From Rhodocyclaceae bacterium (GTDB lineage: Bacteria; Pseudomonadota; Gammaproteobacteria; Burkholderiales; Rhodocyclaceae), in NCBI GenBank assembly GCA_013791905.1, contig VMSX01000030.1, positions 414,741-478,740 of the forward strand: DNA of 64,000 bases, given 5' to 3'. This document shows positions 20,555 to 30,355 of this stretch, piece by piece (position 1 is the first letter of the stretch; every line of letters begins with the position of its first letter). The translations under genes were made by a program, and so were the position numbers. The notes below the pieces were generated by a model. That model was not told where the DNA came from. It worked only from the letters and a program-made list of their open reading frames with translations, and searched no databases.

Positions 20555-20629
20555 TTTTGTGATTTGTGCTGCGCCGTAGTTGCTACTGCGGCTGCGCTGC
20601 TCAACTCCGAAAATGAACCTCAAAATACT

Positions 20630-20714
20630 TGGTGCCGACGGCGAGACTCGAACTCGCACAGCTTTCGCCACTACCCCCTCAAGATAGCGTGTCTACCAAT
20701 TTCACCACGTCGGC
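20630..20714 (-). tRNA. tRNA-Leu (anticodon GAG)
   Basis: An 85-nt gene with encoded CCA. Acceptor GCCGACG pairs with CGTCGGC; anticodon stem CTATC/GGTAG encloses loop TTGAGGG (anticodon GAG, reading CTC/CTT); a class II long variable arm follows; T-arm GCGAG-TTCGAGT-CTCGC. It sits directly upstream of nuoA, an arrangement (secG, tRNA-Leu, nuo) common in proteobacteria, although two genes separate it from secG here. Confidence 0.96.
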
Positions 20715-20906
20715 GGACGTTGTCTTGCGGTACTACTCAACCGTCATTCACTGCCCGGCACACTCCGGCAACTGACTAAACAGACGTACCGAAATTTCAG
20801 GGCGCGAGTATAAAGCACGTAGCGTGGTGCGGTGCAAAAAAAATAGTAATCGCCGCATCAAACCGCGTAGTTCCTTGCAAAGCGCCTGCGGCGCTGATTA
20901 CCGCTT

Positions 20907-21548
20907 TCAGTTCCGCTCGTGACGATAAACGGTGGCCAGCAGATCACGCGCCATTCGTCCCGCCACATCATTCATGATTTGGTACAAGTTACGCGCAATG
21001 CCATCGCGCAATGGGACCAGCAGTGCCGGCAGGCGAAGCGACCGGCTCAGAGCTTGTGTTTCGAGCGCATACAATCGCATCAGGTCGTGAATCAATTGCT
21101 GAAGTTCGGCACGCGAAAAACTCGCCTGCAAAGCCTTTCGGCCATTTTTACCCTTCGGCCAGCGTTCCAGAATGGCATACGCCGCATCAAGCAGTCGCCC
21201 AATCCGACGAACACGAATTGGCTCGATCTCCTCATAGCGAATCACGATACTCACAGGCAATCCCCTTACCCGCGCCAGAAACGCACTGTCGATCTCTCGA
21301 GTAGCCTGAAACAACTGGCGCAACATGGCTTCATTTGGCGCAACCCCCTGCCGCAGCGCTTCGTTTGCACGACGAATCACCAGTGCGTCTTTTTGTACTT
21401 CCTTGGCAACATTCTGGGCCAGAAACGGCTCGATGCGCGGCAGCGCAATGCGCAACGGCAGCACCGCTCGCAAGGCATCGGTAGTACGACGACTGTAAGC
21501 CACAAGGATCCTGCGGTCGATAGCGACCAAGGCATCTACAGGCGTCAT
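20907..21548 (-). CDS. Conserved-looking hypothetical protein, 213 residues
   Basis: I do not recognise this protein. It is 213 residues, mainly helical by composition, rich in Arg and Leu, with no signal peptide or clear membrane segment. Noticeable stretches are LVAIDRRILVAYSRRTTDAL at the N-terminus and RRIGRLLDAAYAILERWPKG in the middle. Codon use and GC resemble the neighbours, and the frame lies between a methyltransferase gene and tRNA-Leu on the same strand, so it is likely a real gene. A 192-bp gap separates its stop from the 5' end of tRNA-Leu and must hold the tRNA promoter. Confidence 0.6.
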   Translation of the reverse strand: MTPVDALVAIDRRILVAYSRRTTDALRAVLPLRIALPRIEPFLAQNVAKEVQKDALVIRRANEALRQGVAPNEAMLRQLFQATREIDSAFLARVRGLPVSIVIRYEEIEPIRVRRIGRLLDAAYAILERWPKGKNGRKALQASFSRAELQQLIHDLMRLYALETQALSRSLRLPALLVPLRDGIARNLYQIMNDVAGRMARDLLATVYRHERN

Positions 21549-21590
21549 GCCAAAAACTTGCCGGGTGTTCAGTGCAATTGCGGGAGCGGG

Positions 21591-22364
21591 CTACTCAGTC
21601 GTGCCGTTCGCCATGGGTTTGACGGCGCGATGCATCCCGATCATGCCGACCAGTAGTGACTTGGCAACAACGTCGCGATAACCCAGTTCGCTCAACACCT
21701 GGGATAGCTCGTCAGCCGAATAGAACAACTCAATCGCATCGATGAAGTATTTCTTGACGCCCCAGGCAGCCGAACCGCTGCGGAAGAATAACCCGGTGAC
21801 CGCCAGACTGCCGCGCAAATAGGCGTAGTAAAGCTTTTCGACAACAGGATTGCCGGGACGCAGCATGTCACAGTGATGGAAGCGACCGCCAGGCTTCAGC
21901 ACACGACGTATCTCGGTGAAAAGATCGCGCACCCGCAAGTGTCGCGACGCCCATTGCAGTGTGACCACATCGAAATGATTGTCAGGAAAAGGCAACACAT
22001 GCACATCGCCAATGTTGCTGCGAATCTCCAGACCGCGCGCCTGCGCCCGCTGCCGTCCGACCTCCTGCATCGCTGCGCTGCGATCAATGGCATGCACCTC
22101 AAGGCTGGGTTCACGACCAAGCAGTGCGATGCCTACGGCATTGGTACCGGCACAAACGTCGAGCACCCGCTGGCCGGGACGCAACTCGATGAGAGACATG
22201 AAATTGCGCAGAAACCAGCCCCACAAACCGAAGCTGGCAAAGTAGTTGGCACGATCGTAGTACGGCGCGACATCGACGAACACGTCATGCAAATCCTCTT
22301 TCCAGACGGTGCCGAAGCGCTCTTCGCGCAGCTTTTCGCGAACTGCTAGTGGTGGCGGACTCAT
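21591..22364 (-). CDS. UbiE/COQ5-like class I SAM-dependent methyltransferase
   Basis: A 257-residue Rossmann-fold methyltransferase. VLDVCAGTNAVGIALL (SAM motif I, about residues 70-85), VHAIDRS (motif II), FDVVTLQWASRHL and RRVLKPGGRFHHCDM (motifs IV-V) are clear, and the region VAPYYDRANYFASFGLWGWF before motif I resembles UbiE/COQ5. The expected GTGD is GTNA here. The quinone substrate is therefore only a guess, and another lipid or quinone-like substrate is possible. The ATG at 22364 is chosen; upstream in-frame sequence overlaps secG. It lies between secG and the 213-residue gene. Confidence 0.75.
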   Translation of the reverse strand: MSPPPLAVREKLREERFGTVWKEDLHDVFVDVAPYYDRANYFASFGLWGWFLRNFMSLIELRPGQRVLDVCAGTNAVGIALLGREPSLEVHAIDRSAAMQEVGRQRAQARGLEIRSNIGDVHVLPFPDNHFDVVTLQWASRHLRVRDLFTEIRRVLKPGGRFHHCDMLRPGNPVVEKLYYAYLRGSLAVTGLFFRSGSAAWGVKKYFIDAIELFYSADELSQVLSELGYRDVVAKSLLVGMIGMHRAVKPMANGTTE

Positions 22365-22395
22365 TTTGATTGGGCGAAAGTTGCGATTGTTCTGA

Positions 22396-22758
22396 TTATT
22401 TTGGGATGTCCTGGGACTTCGAGCCATCCGGAGCTGGCACAGGAACAACGGCAGGCGCAGTTGTCGGAGGCGCCTTTTGTACGGCTGCATCCATCACGCT
22501 GCCACCTACAGTTGTCGGCTGTTTGCTCGCCATGTAGGCCAAACCAAGACTGGTCAGGAAGAAGATCGTTGCCAGAACCGCTGTGGCGCGTGACAGGAAG
22601 TTTGCCGCGCCGGTGGCACCGAACAGACTGCCGGAAGCCCCGCCACCAAAAGCAGCACCCATGTCGGCACCCTTGCCATGTTGCATCAGCACCAAACCGA
22701 TGACGCTCAACCCGACCAGAATGTGCGCGGTCAGGGTTATCGTAAATATCACATCCAT
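22396..22758 (-). CDS. secG: Preprotein translocase subunit SecG
   Basis: Inner-membrane component of SecYEG, 120 residues with two helices joined by the conserved loop [24 protein letters not shown], followed by a Pro/Ala-rich C-terminal tail ending in [10 protein letters not shown]. It follows tpiA by 15 bp on the same strand, the usual tpiA-secG arrangement. Confidence 0.96.
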   Translation of the reverse strand: MDVIFTITLTAHILVGLSVIGLVLMQHGKGADMGAAFGGGASGSLFGATGAANFLSRATAVLATIFFLTSLGLAYMASKQPTTVGGSVMDAAVQKAPPTTAPAVVPVPAPDGSKSQDIPK

Positions 22759-22773
22759 AAATATTCCTTTTTA

Positions 22774-23523
22774 TTAGACTGTGGCAGCACAGATAGCAGC
22801 GAAATCGGTCGCCACGAGTGCCGCGCCACCGATCAGGCCGCCGTCGATATCCGGCTGCGCCATGAGTTCTTTTGCATTGCCCGGCTTCATGCTGCCACCA
22901 TAAAGAATGCGTAGACCAGCTGCCACACCGGCATCGTCGCGGGCCACGCGATGACGAATCAAGGCATGCACCTCCTGCGCCTGCTCGGGTGAGGCGGTAC
23001 GACCGGTGCCGATGGCCCACACGGGCTCATAGGCGACAACGGCTTTAGCCAGAGCGGCAACCCCGCAGCGCGCCAGCACAGCATCCAGCTGACGCGTGAC
23101 CACTGCGGCGGTTACGTTGCTTTCACGCTCATCGAGCGTTTCGCCGACACAAAAAATTGGCACTAGACCGGAATTCATTGCCGCCTCGAACTTGGCCGCT
23201 ACCAGCGCATCGGTATCGCCATAGTAGCTGCGCCGCTCGGAGTGGCCAACGATCACATACCGGCAACCAAAATCCGCCAGCATTGCGGCGCTGACTTCAC
23301 CGGTAAAGGCGCCCTGCGCATGCTCGGACACATCCTGCGCACCCCAAGCAACATTGCTGCCAACCAATGCAGCACGCGCCTGATCCAGGTAGGGGTAAGG
23401 TACGCAAACAGCCACATCGGCAACCAGGCCTGCCACTCCCTTACGCACTTCCTGTAGCAATGCGGAATTGGTCGCCAGACTGCCGTGCATCTTCCAATTA
23501 CCGGCAACGAATTTTTTGCGCAT
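22774..23523 (-). CDS. tpiA: Triosephosphate isomerase
   Basis: Glycolytic TIM-barrel enzyme interconverting dihydroxyacetone phosphate and glyceraldehyde 3-phosphate, 249 residues. Active-site segments are AGNWKMHG (Asn, Lys), VGHSERR (His), [11 protein letters not shown] (Glu, loop 6) and [11 protein letters not shown] (phosphate loop). First gene of the long minus-strand run; the 211 bp between it and pstB hold no gene that I can see. Confidence 0.97.
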   Translation of the reverse strand: MRKKFVAGNWKMHGSLATNSALLQEVRKGVAGLVADVAVCVPYPYLDQARAALVGSNVAWGAQDVSEHAQGAFTGEVSAAMLADFGCRYVIVGHSERRSYYGDTDALVAAKFEAAMNSGLVPIFCVGETLDERESNVTAAVVTRQLDAVLARCGVAALAKAVVAYEPVWAIGTGRTASPEQAQEVHALIRHRVARDDAGVAAGLRILYGGSMKPGNAKELMAQPDIDGGLIGGAALVATDFAAICAATV

Positions 23524-23734
23524 GTTGTCAGCCCATCGTGTCAGAAAACGAGGTTTCAGAGAAGGCCAATGCCAGCGTTTGCCAGCGTTATGCCAGAACT
23601 AAAAGCTTGGGATTATAACGACCGTACCATGCCGCGGTCAATGCGCTGTGCCGACCCACTCATTGCCCAGTCATCCAGCCTGGCGCACGCCGTTAGCAGC
23701 GGTAGCTAACTGTCAATGGTGAGCTCAAAACAAC

Positions 23735-24538
23735 TCAACCGAATCTACCCGTAATGTAATCCTCGGTCTGCTTGTTCTTGGGCTTGATGAAGACTTGGTC
23801 GGTCACGCCGAACTCGATAAGCTCACCGATGTACATGTAAGCGGTGAAATCGGAAATGCGCGCCGCCTGCTGCATGTTGTGAGTGACGATCAGGATCGTC
23901 ACCTTCTCCTTTAGCTCGGTGATCAGTTCCTCGATGCTTGCGGTGGCGATCGGGTCGAGGGCGGAAGTCGGTTCGTCGAAGAGGATGATTTCAGGATCGG
24001 CGGCCAGGGCGCGGGCGATACACAACCGCTGCTGCTGGCCTCCGGAAAGATTGGCGCCCAGATCGTTCAGGCGGTGCTTTACCTCGTCCCACAGGGCCGC
24101 CCCCTTCAACGAGTGCTGGACGCGATCCGCAAGCTCGCTTTTGTTCGTCAAGCCACGCACGCGCAAACTGTAGGCGACGTTCTCAAAAATCGACTTGGGA
24201 AATGGATTGGGCTTCTGGAATACCATCGAAATGCGCATGCGCACCTCGATTGGATCAACCTCCCTGGCCAACAGGTTGGTGTTATCCGGTTGCATGACGA
24301 TCTCGCCCTGATAACGATTTCCCGGGTAAAGATCGTGCATGCGATTGAACGAACGCAACAGCGTTGACTTGCCGCACCCGGACGGGCCGATCAAGGCGGT
24401 CACCTTCTTGTCGTAGAGCGGCATGTTGATGTCTTTCAGCGCCTGAAAATCGCCGTAATAGAACCCGAAGTTGCGGCATTCGGCCTTGATCGCCGCGTTG
24501 GCATCGGGCTCGATATTGAGGGTGGTTTCGTTACTCAT
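23735..24538 (-). CDS. pstB: Phosphate ABC transporter ATP-binding protein
   Basis: ATPase of the high-affinity phosphate importer PstSCAB, 267 residues. Walker [12 protein letters not shown], signature [15 protein letters not shown] and Walker [14 protein letters not shown] are intact, and it ends in YITGRFG as PstB proteins do. Last pst gene here; no phoU, phoB or phoR follows, so those regulators must lie elsewhere in the genome. Confidence 0.97.
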   Translation of the reverse strand: MSNETTLNIEPDANAAIKAECRNFGFYYGDFQALKDINMPLYDKKVTALIGPSGCGKSTLLRSFNRMHDLYPGNRYQGEIVMQPDNTNLLAREVDPIEVRMRISMVFQKPNPFPKSIFENVAYSLRVRGLTNKSELADRVQHSLKGAALWDEVKHRLNDLGANLSGGQQQRLCIARALAADPEIILFDEPTSALDPIATASIEELITELKEKVTILIVTHNMQQAARISDFTAYMYIGELIEFGVTDQVFIKPKNKQTEDYITGRFG

Positions 24539-24564
24539 TGTGGGGGGTGCTCATTCAAAGTTAG

Positions 24565-25488
24565 TTACCACGTAATGTTCTTGCGCAGGCGATAGCGCAG
24601 CCAGATCGCCGCGCCGTTCATGGCCAGCGTCATCAGCACCAGAATGAAGCCGGCGGCGGCGGCATTGGCCTGGAAGGCGGCCTCCGGGCGGGATGTCCAG
24701 TTGAACATCTGGATCGGCATCACCGTGAAAGGCGCGAACAGCCAGTCGAACAGGCCGGCCGGTGGCTCGCCGGCAAACGGCAGCGGCGGCAGAAAGGCGA
24801 TGAAGGTCAGCGCGCCGATGGTGATGATGGGCGCGGTCTCGCCGATGGCGCGGGCCATGCCGATAATGACGCCGGTGAGGATGCCAGCCGAGGAATAGGG
24901 CAGGATGTGGTCGCGCACCGTCTGCCAGTTCGTTGCGCCGCAAGCATAGGAGCCTTCGCGGATGATCTGCGGAATAGAGCGGATCGCCTCGCGCGTGGCG
25001 ACGATCACCACCGGCAGAATCAAGAGTGCCAGCGTGAGACCGGCCGAGAGAATGCTCTGGCCCAAACCGAACTGATAGACGAACAGGCCGAGTGCCAGCA
25101 GGCCATAGACGATGGACGGCACGCCGGCGAGATTGGTGATGTTGATCTCGATCAGGTCGGTCACCCAGTGCTTCGGTGCGTACTCCTCAAGGTAGACGCC
25201 CGCTGCCACGCCCAGGGGCACGGCCGCCAGCCCGGTGACGATCATTACCAGCACCGTACCGACCCAGGCCGACAGGATGCCGGCCTGCCCCGCGTGGCGC
25301 GAGGGGAAGTTGGTGAAGAAACCGACGTCAATGCGGCCCATGCCCTGAATCGCCATGTCGACGAACAGCGTCATGAAAGTCAGCACACCGACCATCAGGG
25401 CAAGGATGCCGAGCACGCCGAAGAAGGCGTCCCAGCGCTTGGCGCGCGCGATGATGTTGCGGATGGCCTGGAGATCCTGTGGGGTCAT
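24565..25488 (-). CDS. pstA: Phosphate ABC transporter permease PstA
   Basis: Inner-membrane permease, 307 residues, six predicted helices. The cytoplasmic EAA-type loop ATREAIRSIPQIIREGSYACGATNWQTVRDHILP is typical. The ATG at 25488 (MTPQDLQAIRNIIARAKRWD) is preferred to an upstream in-frame start. It follows pstC after a 118-bp gap containing a G/C hairpin. Confidence 0.95.
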   Translation of the reverse strand: MTPQDLQAIRNIIARAKRWDAFFGVLGILALMVGVLTFMTLFVDMAIQGMGRIDVGFFTNFPSRHAGQAGILSAWVGTVLVMIVTGLAAVPLGVAAGVYLEEYAPKHWVTDLIEINITNLAGVPSIVYGLLALGLFVYQFGLGQSILSAGLTLALLILPVVIVATREAIRSIPQIIREGSYACGATNWQTVRDHILPYSSAGILTGVIIGMARAIGETAPIITIGALTFIAFLPPLPFAGEPPAGLFDWLFAPFTVMPIQMFNWTSRPEAAFQANAAAAGFILVLMTLAMNGAAIWLRYRLRKNITW

Positions 25489-25564
25489 GCCGTCCTCGCC
25501 AAGCCGCCCCAAGAGGAGGGGAAATCAGCAAACCGGAAGGCGCGTGGCGCCTGAACCACAGTCA

Positions 25565-25582
25565 CCCCCCTGTGAAGGGGGG
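25565..25582. repeat. C6-TGTGAA-G6 hairpin between pstC and pstA
   Basis: Six C, a TGTGAA loop and six G form a strong hairpin within the 118-bp intergenic gap, followed on the plus strand by more G. It resembles the nuoK-nuoL gap hairpin. It may be a dispersed element or an RNA-processing site that tunes pstC against pstA. Confidence 0.45.
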
Positions 25583-25606
25583 GCGGGGGGGATGGGCGTT
25601 TATTCA

Positions 25607-26554
25607 TCAATACACCTCGCGGAAGCGCTTGCGCAGGTAATGGCCAAGCAGGTTGAACATCAGCGTCAGCAGCAGCAGCGAAAGGCCGGCGGCAAAAATC
25701 GTCTGGTAGCCGATGGAGCCGTGCGGCAGGTCGCCCAGCGCCACCTGCACGATGTAGGAGGTGATGGTCGCGCCCGACTCGGTGGGATTGAAGGTCAGGT
25801 TCGGCTGCATGCCGGCGGCGACCGCCAGAATCATGGTCTCGCCGACCGCGCGCGAAATGCCGAGGATGTAGGCCGAGGCGATGCCCGACGTCGCCGCTGG
25901 CATCACCACGCGCAGCGCCGTCTGCAGCCGTGTCGCACCCATCGCGTAGGACCCCTCGCGCAGCGCCATCGGCACCGCGCGCATGGCGTCCTCGGACAAC
26001 GAGGCGACATAGGGAATGATCATCACCCCCATGATCAAGCCGGCGGACAGCAGGTTGAAGCCCGGCAATTCGGGATAGATCTTCTGCAGCAGTGGTGTCA
26101 GGAAGACCAGGGCGAAGTAGCCATAGACGATGGTCGGCACGCCGCCCAGGAGTTCAAGAAACGGCTTGGCGATCTCGCGCACCTTGAAGGGCGCGAACTC
26201 GGAAAGATAGATGGCAATAATGGTGCCCAGCGGGATCGCCACGGCCAGCGCCACGGCGGAACTGGTGATGGTGCCCGAGAGCAGCACCATGATGCCGTAA
26301 TGGGCGTCGTCGAACAGCGGCGTCCATTGGGTGTCGAAGAGAAACCTCGAGAGCGGCACCGCCTCGAAGAAAATCCACGATTCCTTGACCAGGATGTAGA
26401 CGATCGCGGCCGTCGTGAATACCGAAATCAGCGCGGCGCAGAACAGCAGGGCCTCGATGAAACGCTCCTTGATGTGACGCGACGCCTTTTTGCGCAGGCG
26501 GTCGCTGACATTCGCGGTAGGCGGGACGGGGGGTACAGTCACGGTGGTGCTCAT
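25607..26554 (-). CDS. pstC: Phosphate ABC transporter permease PstC
   Basis: Inner-membrane permease partner of PstA, 315 residues, six predicted helices after a charged N-terminal stretch (VSDRLRKKASRHIKERFIEA). ELLGGVPTIVYGYFALVFL and SEDAMRAVPMALREGSYAMGATRLQ (EAA loop) are family signatures. The ATG at 26554 (MSTTVTV) is chosen. It is separated from pstS by 169 bp containing nested inverted repeats. Confidence 0.95.
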   Translation of the reverse strand: MSTTVTVPPVPPTANVSDRLRKKASRHIKERFIEALLFCAALISVFTTAAIVYILVKESWIFFEAVPLSRFLFDTQWTPLFDDAHYGIMVLLSGTITSSAVALAVAIPLGTIIAIYLSEFAPFKVREIAKPFLELLGGVPTIVYGYFALVFLTPLLQKIYPELPGFNLLSAGLIMGVMIIPYVASLSEDAMRAVPMALREGSYAMGATRLQTALRVVMPAATSGIASAYILGISRAVGETMILAVAAGMQPNLTFNPTESGATITSYIVQVALGDLPHGSIGYQTIFAAGLSLLLLTLMFNLLGHYLRKRFREVY

Positions 26555-26629
26555 GATCCGGGTCGAAAAGGGGTGAACAATAAGGCCACTCATGCGCGGC
26601 CGGCAAGCGATATCAGCGGTTGTGAAAAA

Positions 26630-26710
26630 GTAACTACTCAGATGCTCATCAAAACCCCCGTCATTCCCGCCTGCGCGGGAATGACGGGCAGGTGTGTGCT
26701 GAGTAGTTAC
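26630..26710. repeat. Nested inverted repeats (REP-like hairpin) between pstS and pstC
   Basis: An outer perfect 12-bp inverted repeat, GTAACTACTCAG (26630-26641) and CTGAGTAGTTAC (26699-26710), encloses a perfect 14-bp-arm hairpin at 26657-26688 (arm CCCGTCATTCCCGC, loop CTGC). The inner hairpin resembles REP elements and the one at 59709-59734. In the pst transcript it could protect the pstS message from 3' decay, giving more binding protein than permease; that is inference. Confidence 0.85.
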
Positions 26711-26723
26711 AATCTCGGATCAA

Positions 26724-27722
<999 letters not shown>

Positions 27723-27767
27723 TGACTTATCTCCTTAGTTGGGGGGAAAGGTTCCTGCAACGAGAGC

Positions 27768-27801
27768 AGTCTAGGCAGCAATTATTACGCCTTTGTGACA
27801 G
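27768..27801 (-). promoter_or_regulatory. Pho box and -10 of the pstS promoter
   Basis: On the minus strand, CTGTCAC-AAAG-GCGTAAT (27801-27784) matches the PhoB direct-repeat pattern of two 7-base half-sites with a 4-base spacer. Ten bases later TAGACT (27773-27768) fits a -10 element, which is the classical geometry in which the Pho box replaces the -35. It lies 62-79 bp upstream of pstS. Confidence 0.75.
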
Positions 27802-27893
27802 GCTGCAATAATTCGCTGCGGTGCAGTAATGATGGTCGCCGCCAGCGTGACACTTTCGAACGGCCTGTCATCGTGGCGCAACAAACGGGAGGC

Positions 27894-29093
27894 ATGGTAA
27901 GCGCCATGCTTGCATCCAACCACCGCTCCCGTTTCCTGCGCGTCCTGATGATCTCGGATGTATATTTTCCGCGTATCAACGGTGTCTCGACCTCGATCGA
28001 GACCTTTCGCGCCGACCTCGCCGCCGAGGGTATCCAGGTGCGGCTGATCGCACCCGACTATCCCGAGCGCCACGACGCTCCGGCCACTTGGCGCGTACCC
28101 TCCCGCCGCGTGCCCTTCGACCCCGAAGATCGGCTGATGCGCTGGCGGCTGCTCAATCACACCGCGCATCGCCTCGCCGCCGAAGGCATCGACCTGGTCC
28201 ATGTGCAGACGCCCTTCGCCGCCCATTACGCCGGCATGCGCACCGCGCGCCGCCACCATGTACCGGTGCTGGCCACTTACCACACCCATTTCGAGGAATA
28301 TATCGCCCATTACCTGCCGGCGCTGCCACGCCCGTTGCTCAAGGCAGCGGCGCGACGCATCGCCGTCGGCCAGTGCAACGGGCTTGACGCCGTGGTGGTG
28401 CCTTCGCGCGCCATGCATGAGACGCTGAGCGGCTACGGCGTGAAGGCGCCACTGCACGTTCTGCCCACCGGCATCCCGGTGGGCAATTTCACTTCCGGCA
28501 ACGGCGCGCTGTTCCGTTCCCGCCACGGCATCGCCGCCGACCGCCCGGTGGCATTGTTCGTCGGTCGCGTCGCCCACGAAAAAAGCATCGACTTTCTCAT
28601 CGAGGCCATGGCCGCCGCCGTGCGCCAGCGGCCCGACCTGCTGCTGATCGTCGCTGGCGAGGGGCCCGCCCTGCCCGCCCTGCGCCGCCAGTCCGAACAC
28701 GCTGGTCTGAGTAACAGCATCCGCTTCGTCGGCTATCTTGACCGCATTCAGGAACTGCCAGACTGCTACGCAGCGGCCGACGTCTTTGCCTTCGCTTCGC
28801 GCACCGAGACACAGGGCCTGGTGCTGCTCGAAGCCATGGCCGCCGGCCTGCCCGTCTTCGCTTTGGCCGTGATGGGGACACGCGACATACTTGACGTCCA
28901 GCGCGGCGCTGTCATCGCGCCGGACGACGCCGTTGCCTTCGGCAATGGGCTGGCGACACTCGTCGGCAATCGCGAGCGACTCGACAGGCTGTCGGCCGAG
29001 GGGCGCAACTACGCACTGGAATGGGCCGCGCCGGTGCGCGCCCGCCAACTCGCCCGCCTGTATCGCTCGCTGGTACAGCAAGCGCATGAATAG
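27894..29093 (+). CDS. GT4 family glycosyltransferase
   Basis: A GT-B glycosyltransferase of family 4, 399 residues, probably peripheral to the inner membrane. The N-terminal acceptor domain starts ISDVYFPRINGVSTSIETF; the C-terminal nucleotide-sugar domain has VALFVGRVAHEKSIDFLIEA and the catalytic stretch FASRTETQGLVLLEAMAAGLPV. The RINGVSTS motif is shared with lipid glycosyltransferases and with the second GT4 at 32008. ATG 27894 has GGGAGG four bases upstream. It diverges from pstS. A role in glycolipid synthesis during phosphate limitation is inferred from the neighbourhood only. Confidence 0.85.
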   Translation: MVSAMLASNHRSRFLRVLMISDVYFPRINGVSTSIETFRADLAAEGIQVRLIAPDYPERHDAPATWRVPSRRVPFDPEDRLMRWRLLNHTAHRLAAEGIDLVHVQTPFAAHYAGMRTARRHHVPVLATYHTHFEEYIAHYLPALPRPLLKAAARRIAVGQCNGLDAVVVPSRAMHETLSGYGVKAPLHVLPTGIPVGNFTSGNGALFRSRHGIAADRPVALFVGRVAHEKSIDFLIEAMAAAVRQRPDLLLIVAGEGPALPALRRQSEHAGLSNSIRFVGYLDRIQELPDCYAAADVFAFASRTETQGLVLLEAMAAGLPVFALAVMGTRDILDVQRGAVIAPDDAVAFGNGLATLVGNRERLDRLSAEGRNYALEWAAPVRARQLARLYRSLVQQAHE

Positions 29094-29155
29094 CACCAAC
29101 CTCAAGGCATTCCCGCGACCCACGGTTCAGCGCGGTTCGCCCTGGTGCGGCCCGG

Positions 29156-29197
29156 CGCAATACCCGCTACGGGCCACTTCGTCCCGCCAGTCCCACG
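29156..29197 (-). repeat. Dispersed repeat, diverged long form, copy 6
   Basis: About three quarters identical to the long form at 3601 and 13695 (TACCCGCTACGGGCCACTTC followed by GTCCCGCCAG). It lies in the 131-bp convergent gap between the GT4 and Cache genes, which has no other visible feature. Confidence 0.55.
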
Positions 29198-29224
29198 GGG
29201 ATTTCCTTCGGTCACACCGACTTT

Positions 29225-30181
29225 CTAGCCGGACGCAGGGCCACCGATGGCCGACCAGAAATTTCCCTGGCGATTGAGAAATTCGTCGCAACTCATGTAG
29301 TGCGTGCCATCGCAGGAAAAGGTGAGGCTGACCATGCCGTTGAAGATGTTGATCGACGCCGAGCGCAGGTAGATGGTCTGGTCGGCAAGGCGCAGTTCGC
29401 GCATGGCAGCGAGCATGGGCTTCACGCTCTCCCGCTGGATCAGCGCATCCGCCGGCCAACGCTGGGACGGATAGAGCAGGCAGACATCGGGATCGGCCAG
29501 CGCCTCCTGGTCGAAAATGCGGTAGCGAAACGGGTCGTCGATGAACCAGCCGGTGGCGCGACTGCTGGAGAAGTGGATCACCACCTGGAACATGCCACGC
29601 TCGGTGATGAGTTCTTCGAGGATGGCCTGCGCCTGGTCAATGTCGCGATCCATCGGGCTCTCCACCCGCTGCTGCAGAAAGACGCCACTGCGGATCGACG
29701 GATCACCCTTGACCTGTCGCCACTCGCGCGACTCCTCGCGTAATGCGGCGGCGACCGGCAGATCGCGCAGGTCGAAGTCGGCGCCGAGAAAGCCGATGGC
29801 CTGCTCGCCGTCGCGTACGACATGGAGCGCCGTCAGCGAGGGCCGCCCCGTCAGGCCGACATAGGCGTCGGAAAGCAGGAAACCCCAAGGTGGCAGCGGT
29901 TCCCTCATATAAGGCCGCTGCGAGCGGTCGCGGCCGAAATGGCCGGGGGTGATGCGCTCGACGTCAACGTTGTCGCTGATCTGCACGCCGGCGCTATCGA
30001 GCGCATAGATCGAGACAACCCGGGGAATGCCACTGCAACCAACGGCCAGCAGATCGTTCAGGCGCTGACGGTCGCCCCAAACGGCGGTGCACAGCCCGGC
30101 CAGTCGCGCCATCGGTTCGTGTAACCAGCGCCCCAGTTCGGCGCGCTTGCGATAGACATCGTCCTTCCATTTTTCATCCAT
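29225..30181 (-). CDS. Cache/PDC sensor domain protein without membrane anchor
   Basis: A 318-residue protein with a Cache-like sensor fold: a helical start (WKDDVYRKRAELGRWLHEPM), VVSIYALDSAGVQISDN (strand pair), GRDRSQRPYMREPLPPWGFLLSDAYVG and IGFLGADFDLRDLP. No signal peptide, transmembrane helix or output domain (kinase, GGDEF, methyl-accepting) is visible, which is unusual because most Cache domains are extracytoplasmic parts of receptors. The ATG at 30181 is used. It is divergent from the CYTH-CHAD gene, with a Pho box between them. Ligand unknown. Confidence 0.7.
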   Translation of the reverse strand: MDEKWKDDVYRKRAELGRWLHEPMARLAGLCTAVWGDRQRLNDLLAVGCSGIPRVVSIYALDSAGVQISDNVDVERITPGHFGRDRSQRPYMREPLPPWGFLLSDAYVGLTGRPSLTALHVVRDGEQAIGFLGADFDLRDLPVAAALREESREWRQVKGDPSIRSGVFLQQRVESPMDRDIDQAQAILEELITERGMFQVVIHFSSSRATGWFIDDPFRYRIFDQEALADPDVCLLYPSQRWPADALIQRESVKPMLAAMRELRLADQTIYLRSASINIFNGMVSLTFSCDGTHYMSCDEFLNRQGNFWSAIGGPASG

Positions 30182-30241
30182 GGTCAGGATCCTTCACTCA
30201 GGATATTGTTGCAATGCAACATGATACCTGTCCCCTGCCCG

Positions 30242-30265
30242 CGCGTCCGGCCAGCGCCAACTTTT
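30242..30265 (-). repeat. Dispersed repeat, diverged copy 7
   Basis: CGTCCGGCCAGCGCCAACTT resembles the minus-strand form of the 25-bp element with a few substitutions. It lies immediately upstream of the Pho box of the CYTH-CHAD gene. Confidence 0.5.
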
Positions 30266-30275
30266 TATGACCACG

Positions 30276-30293
30276 CTGTAATCGCACTGTAAT
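30276..30293 (+). promoter_or_regulatory. Pho box upstream of the CYTH-CHAD gene
   Basis: CTGTAAT-CGCA-CTGTAAT is a perfect pair of PhoB half-sites with the required 4-base spacer, 63 bp before the start codon at 30356. A TACAAT -10-like hexamer lies at 30316-30321, further away than the usual ten bases. The site could also serve the divergent Cache gene. Confidence 0.8.
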
Positions 30294-30355
30294 AATTTCC
30301 CGCGGGGTGACGACATACAATCACCGCAATCCCATTTTAGTAACCGGGCCATTCC

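Noticed and set aside
27865-27882. Pho box for the GT4 gene divergent from pstS
   Set aside because: The first half CTGTCAT is perfect but the second (GCGCAAC) is poor, and the site ends 11 bases before the start codon, leaving no room for a -10 and leader.
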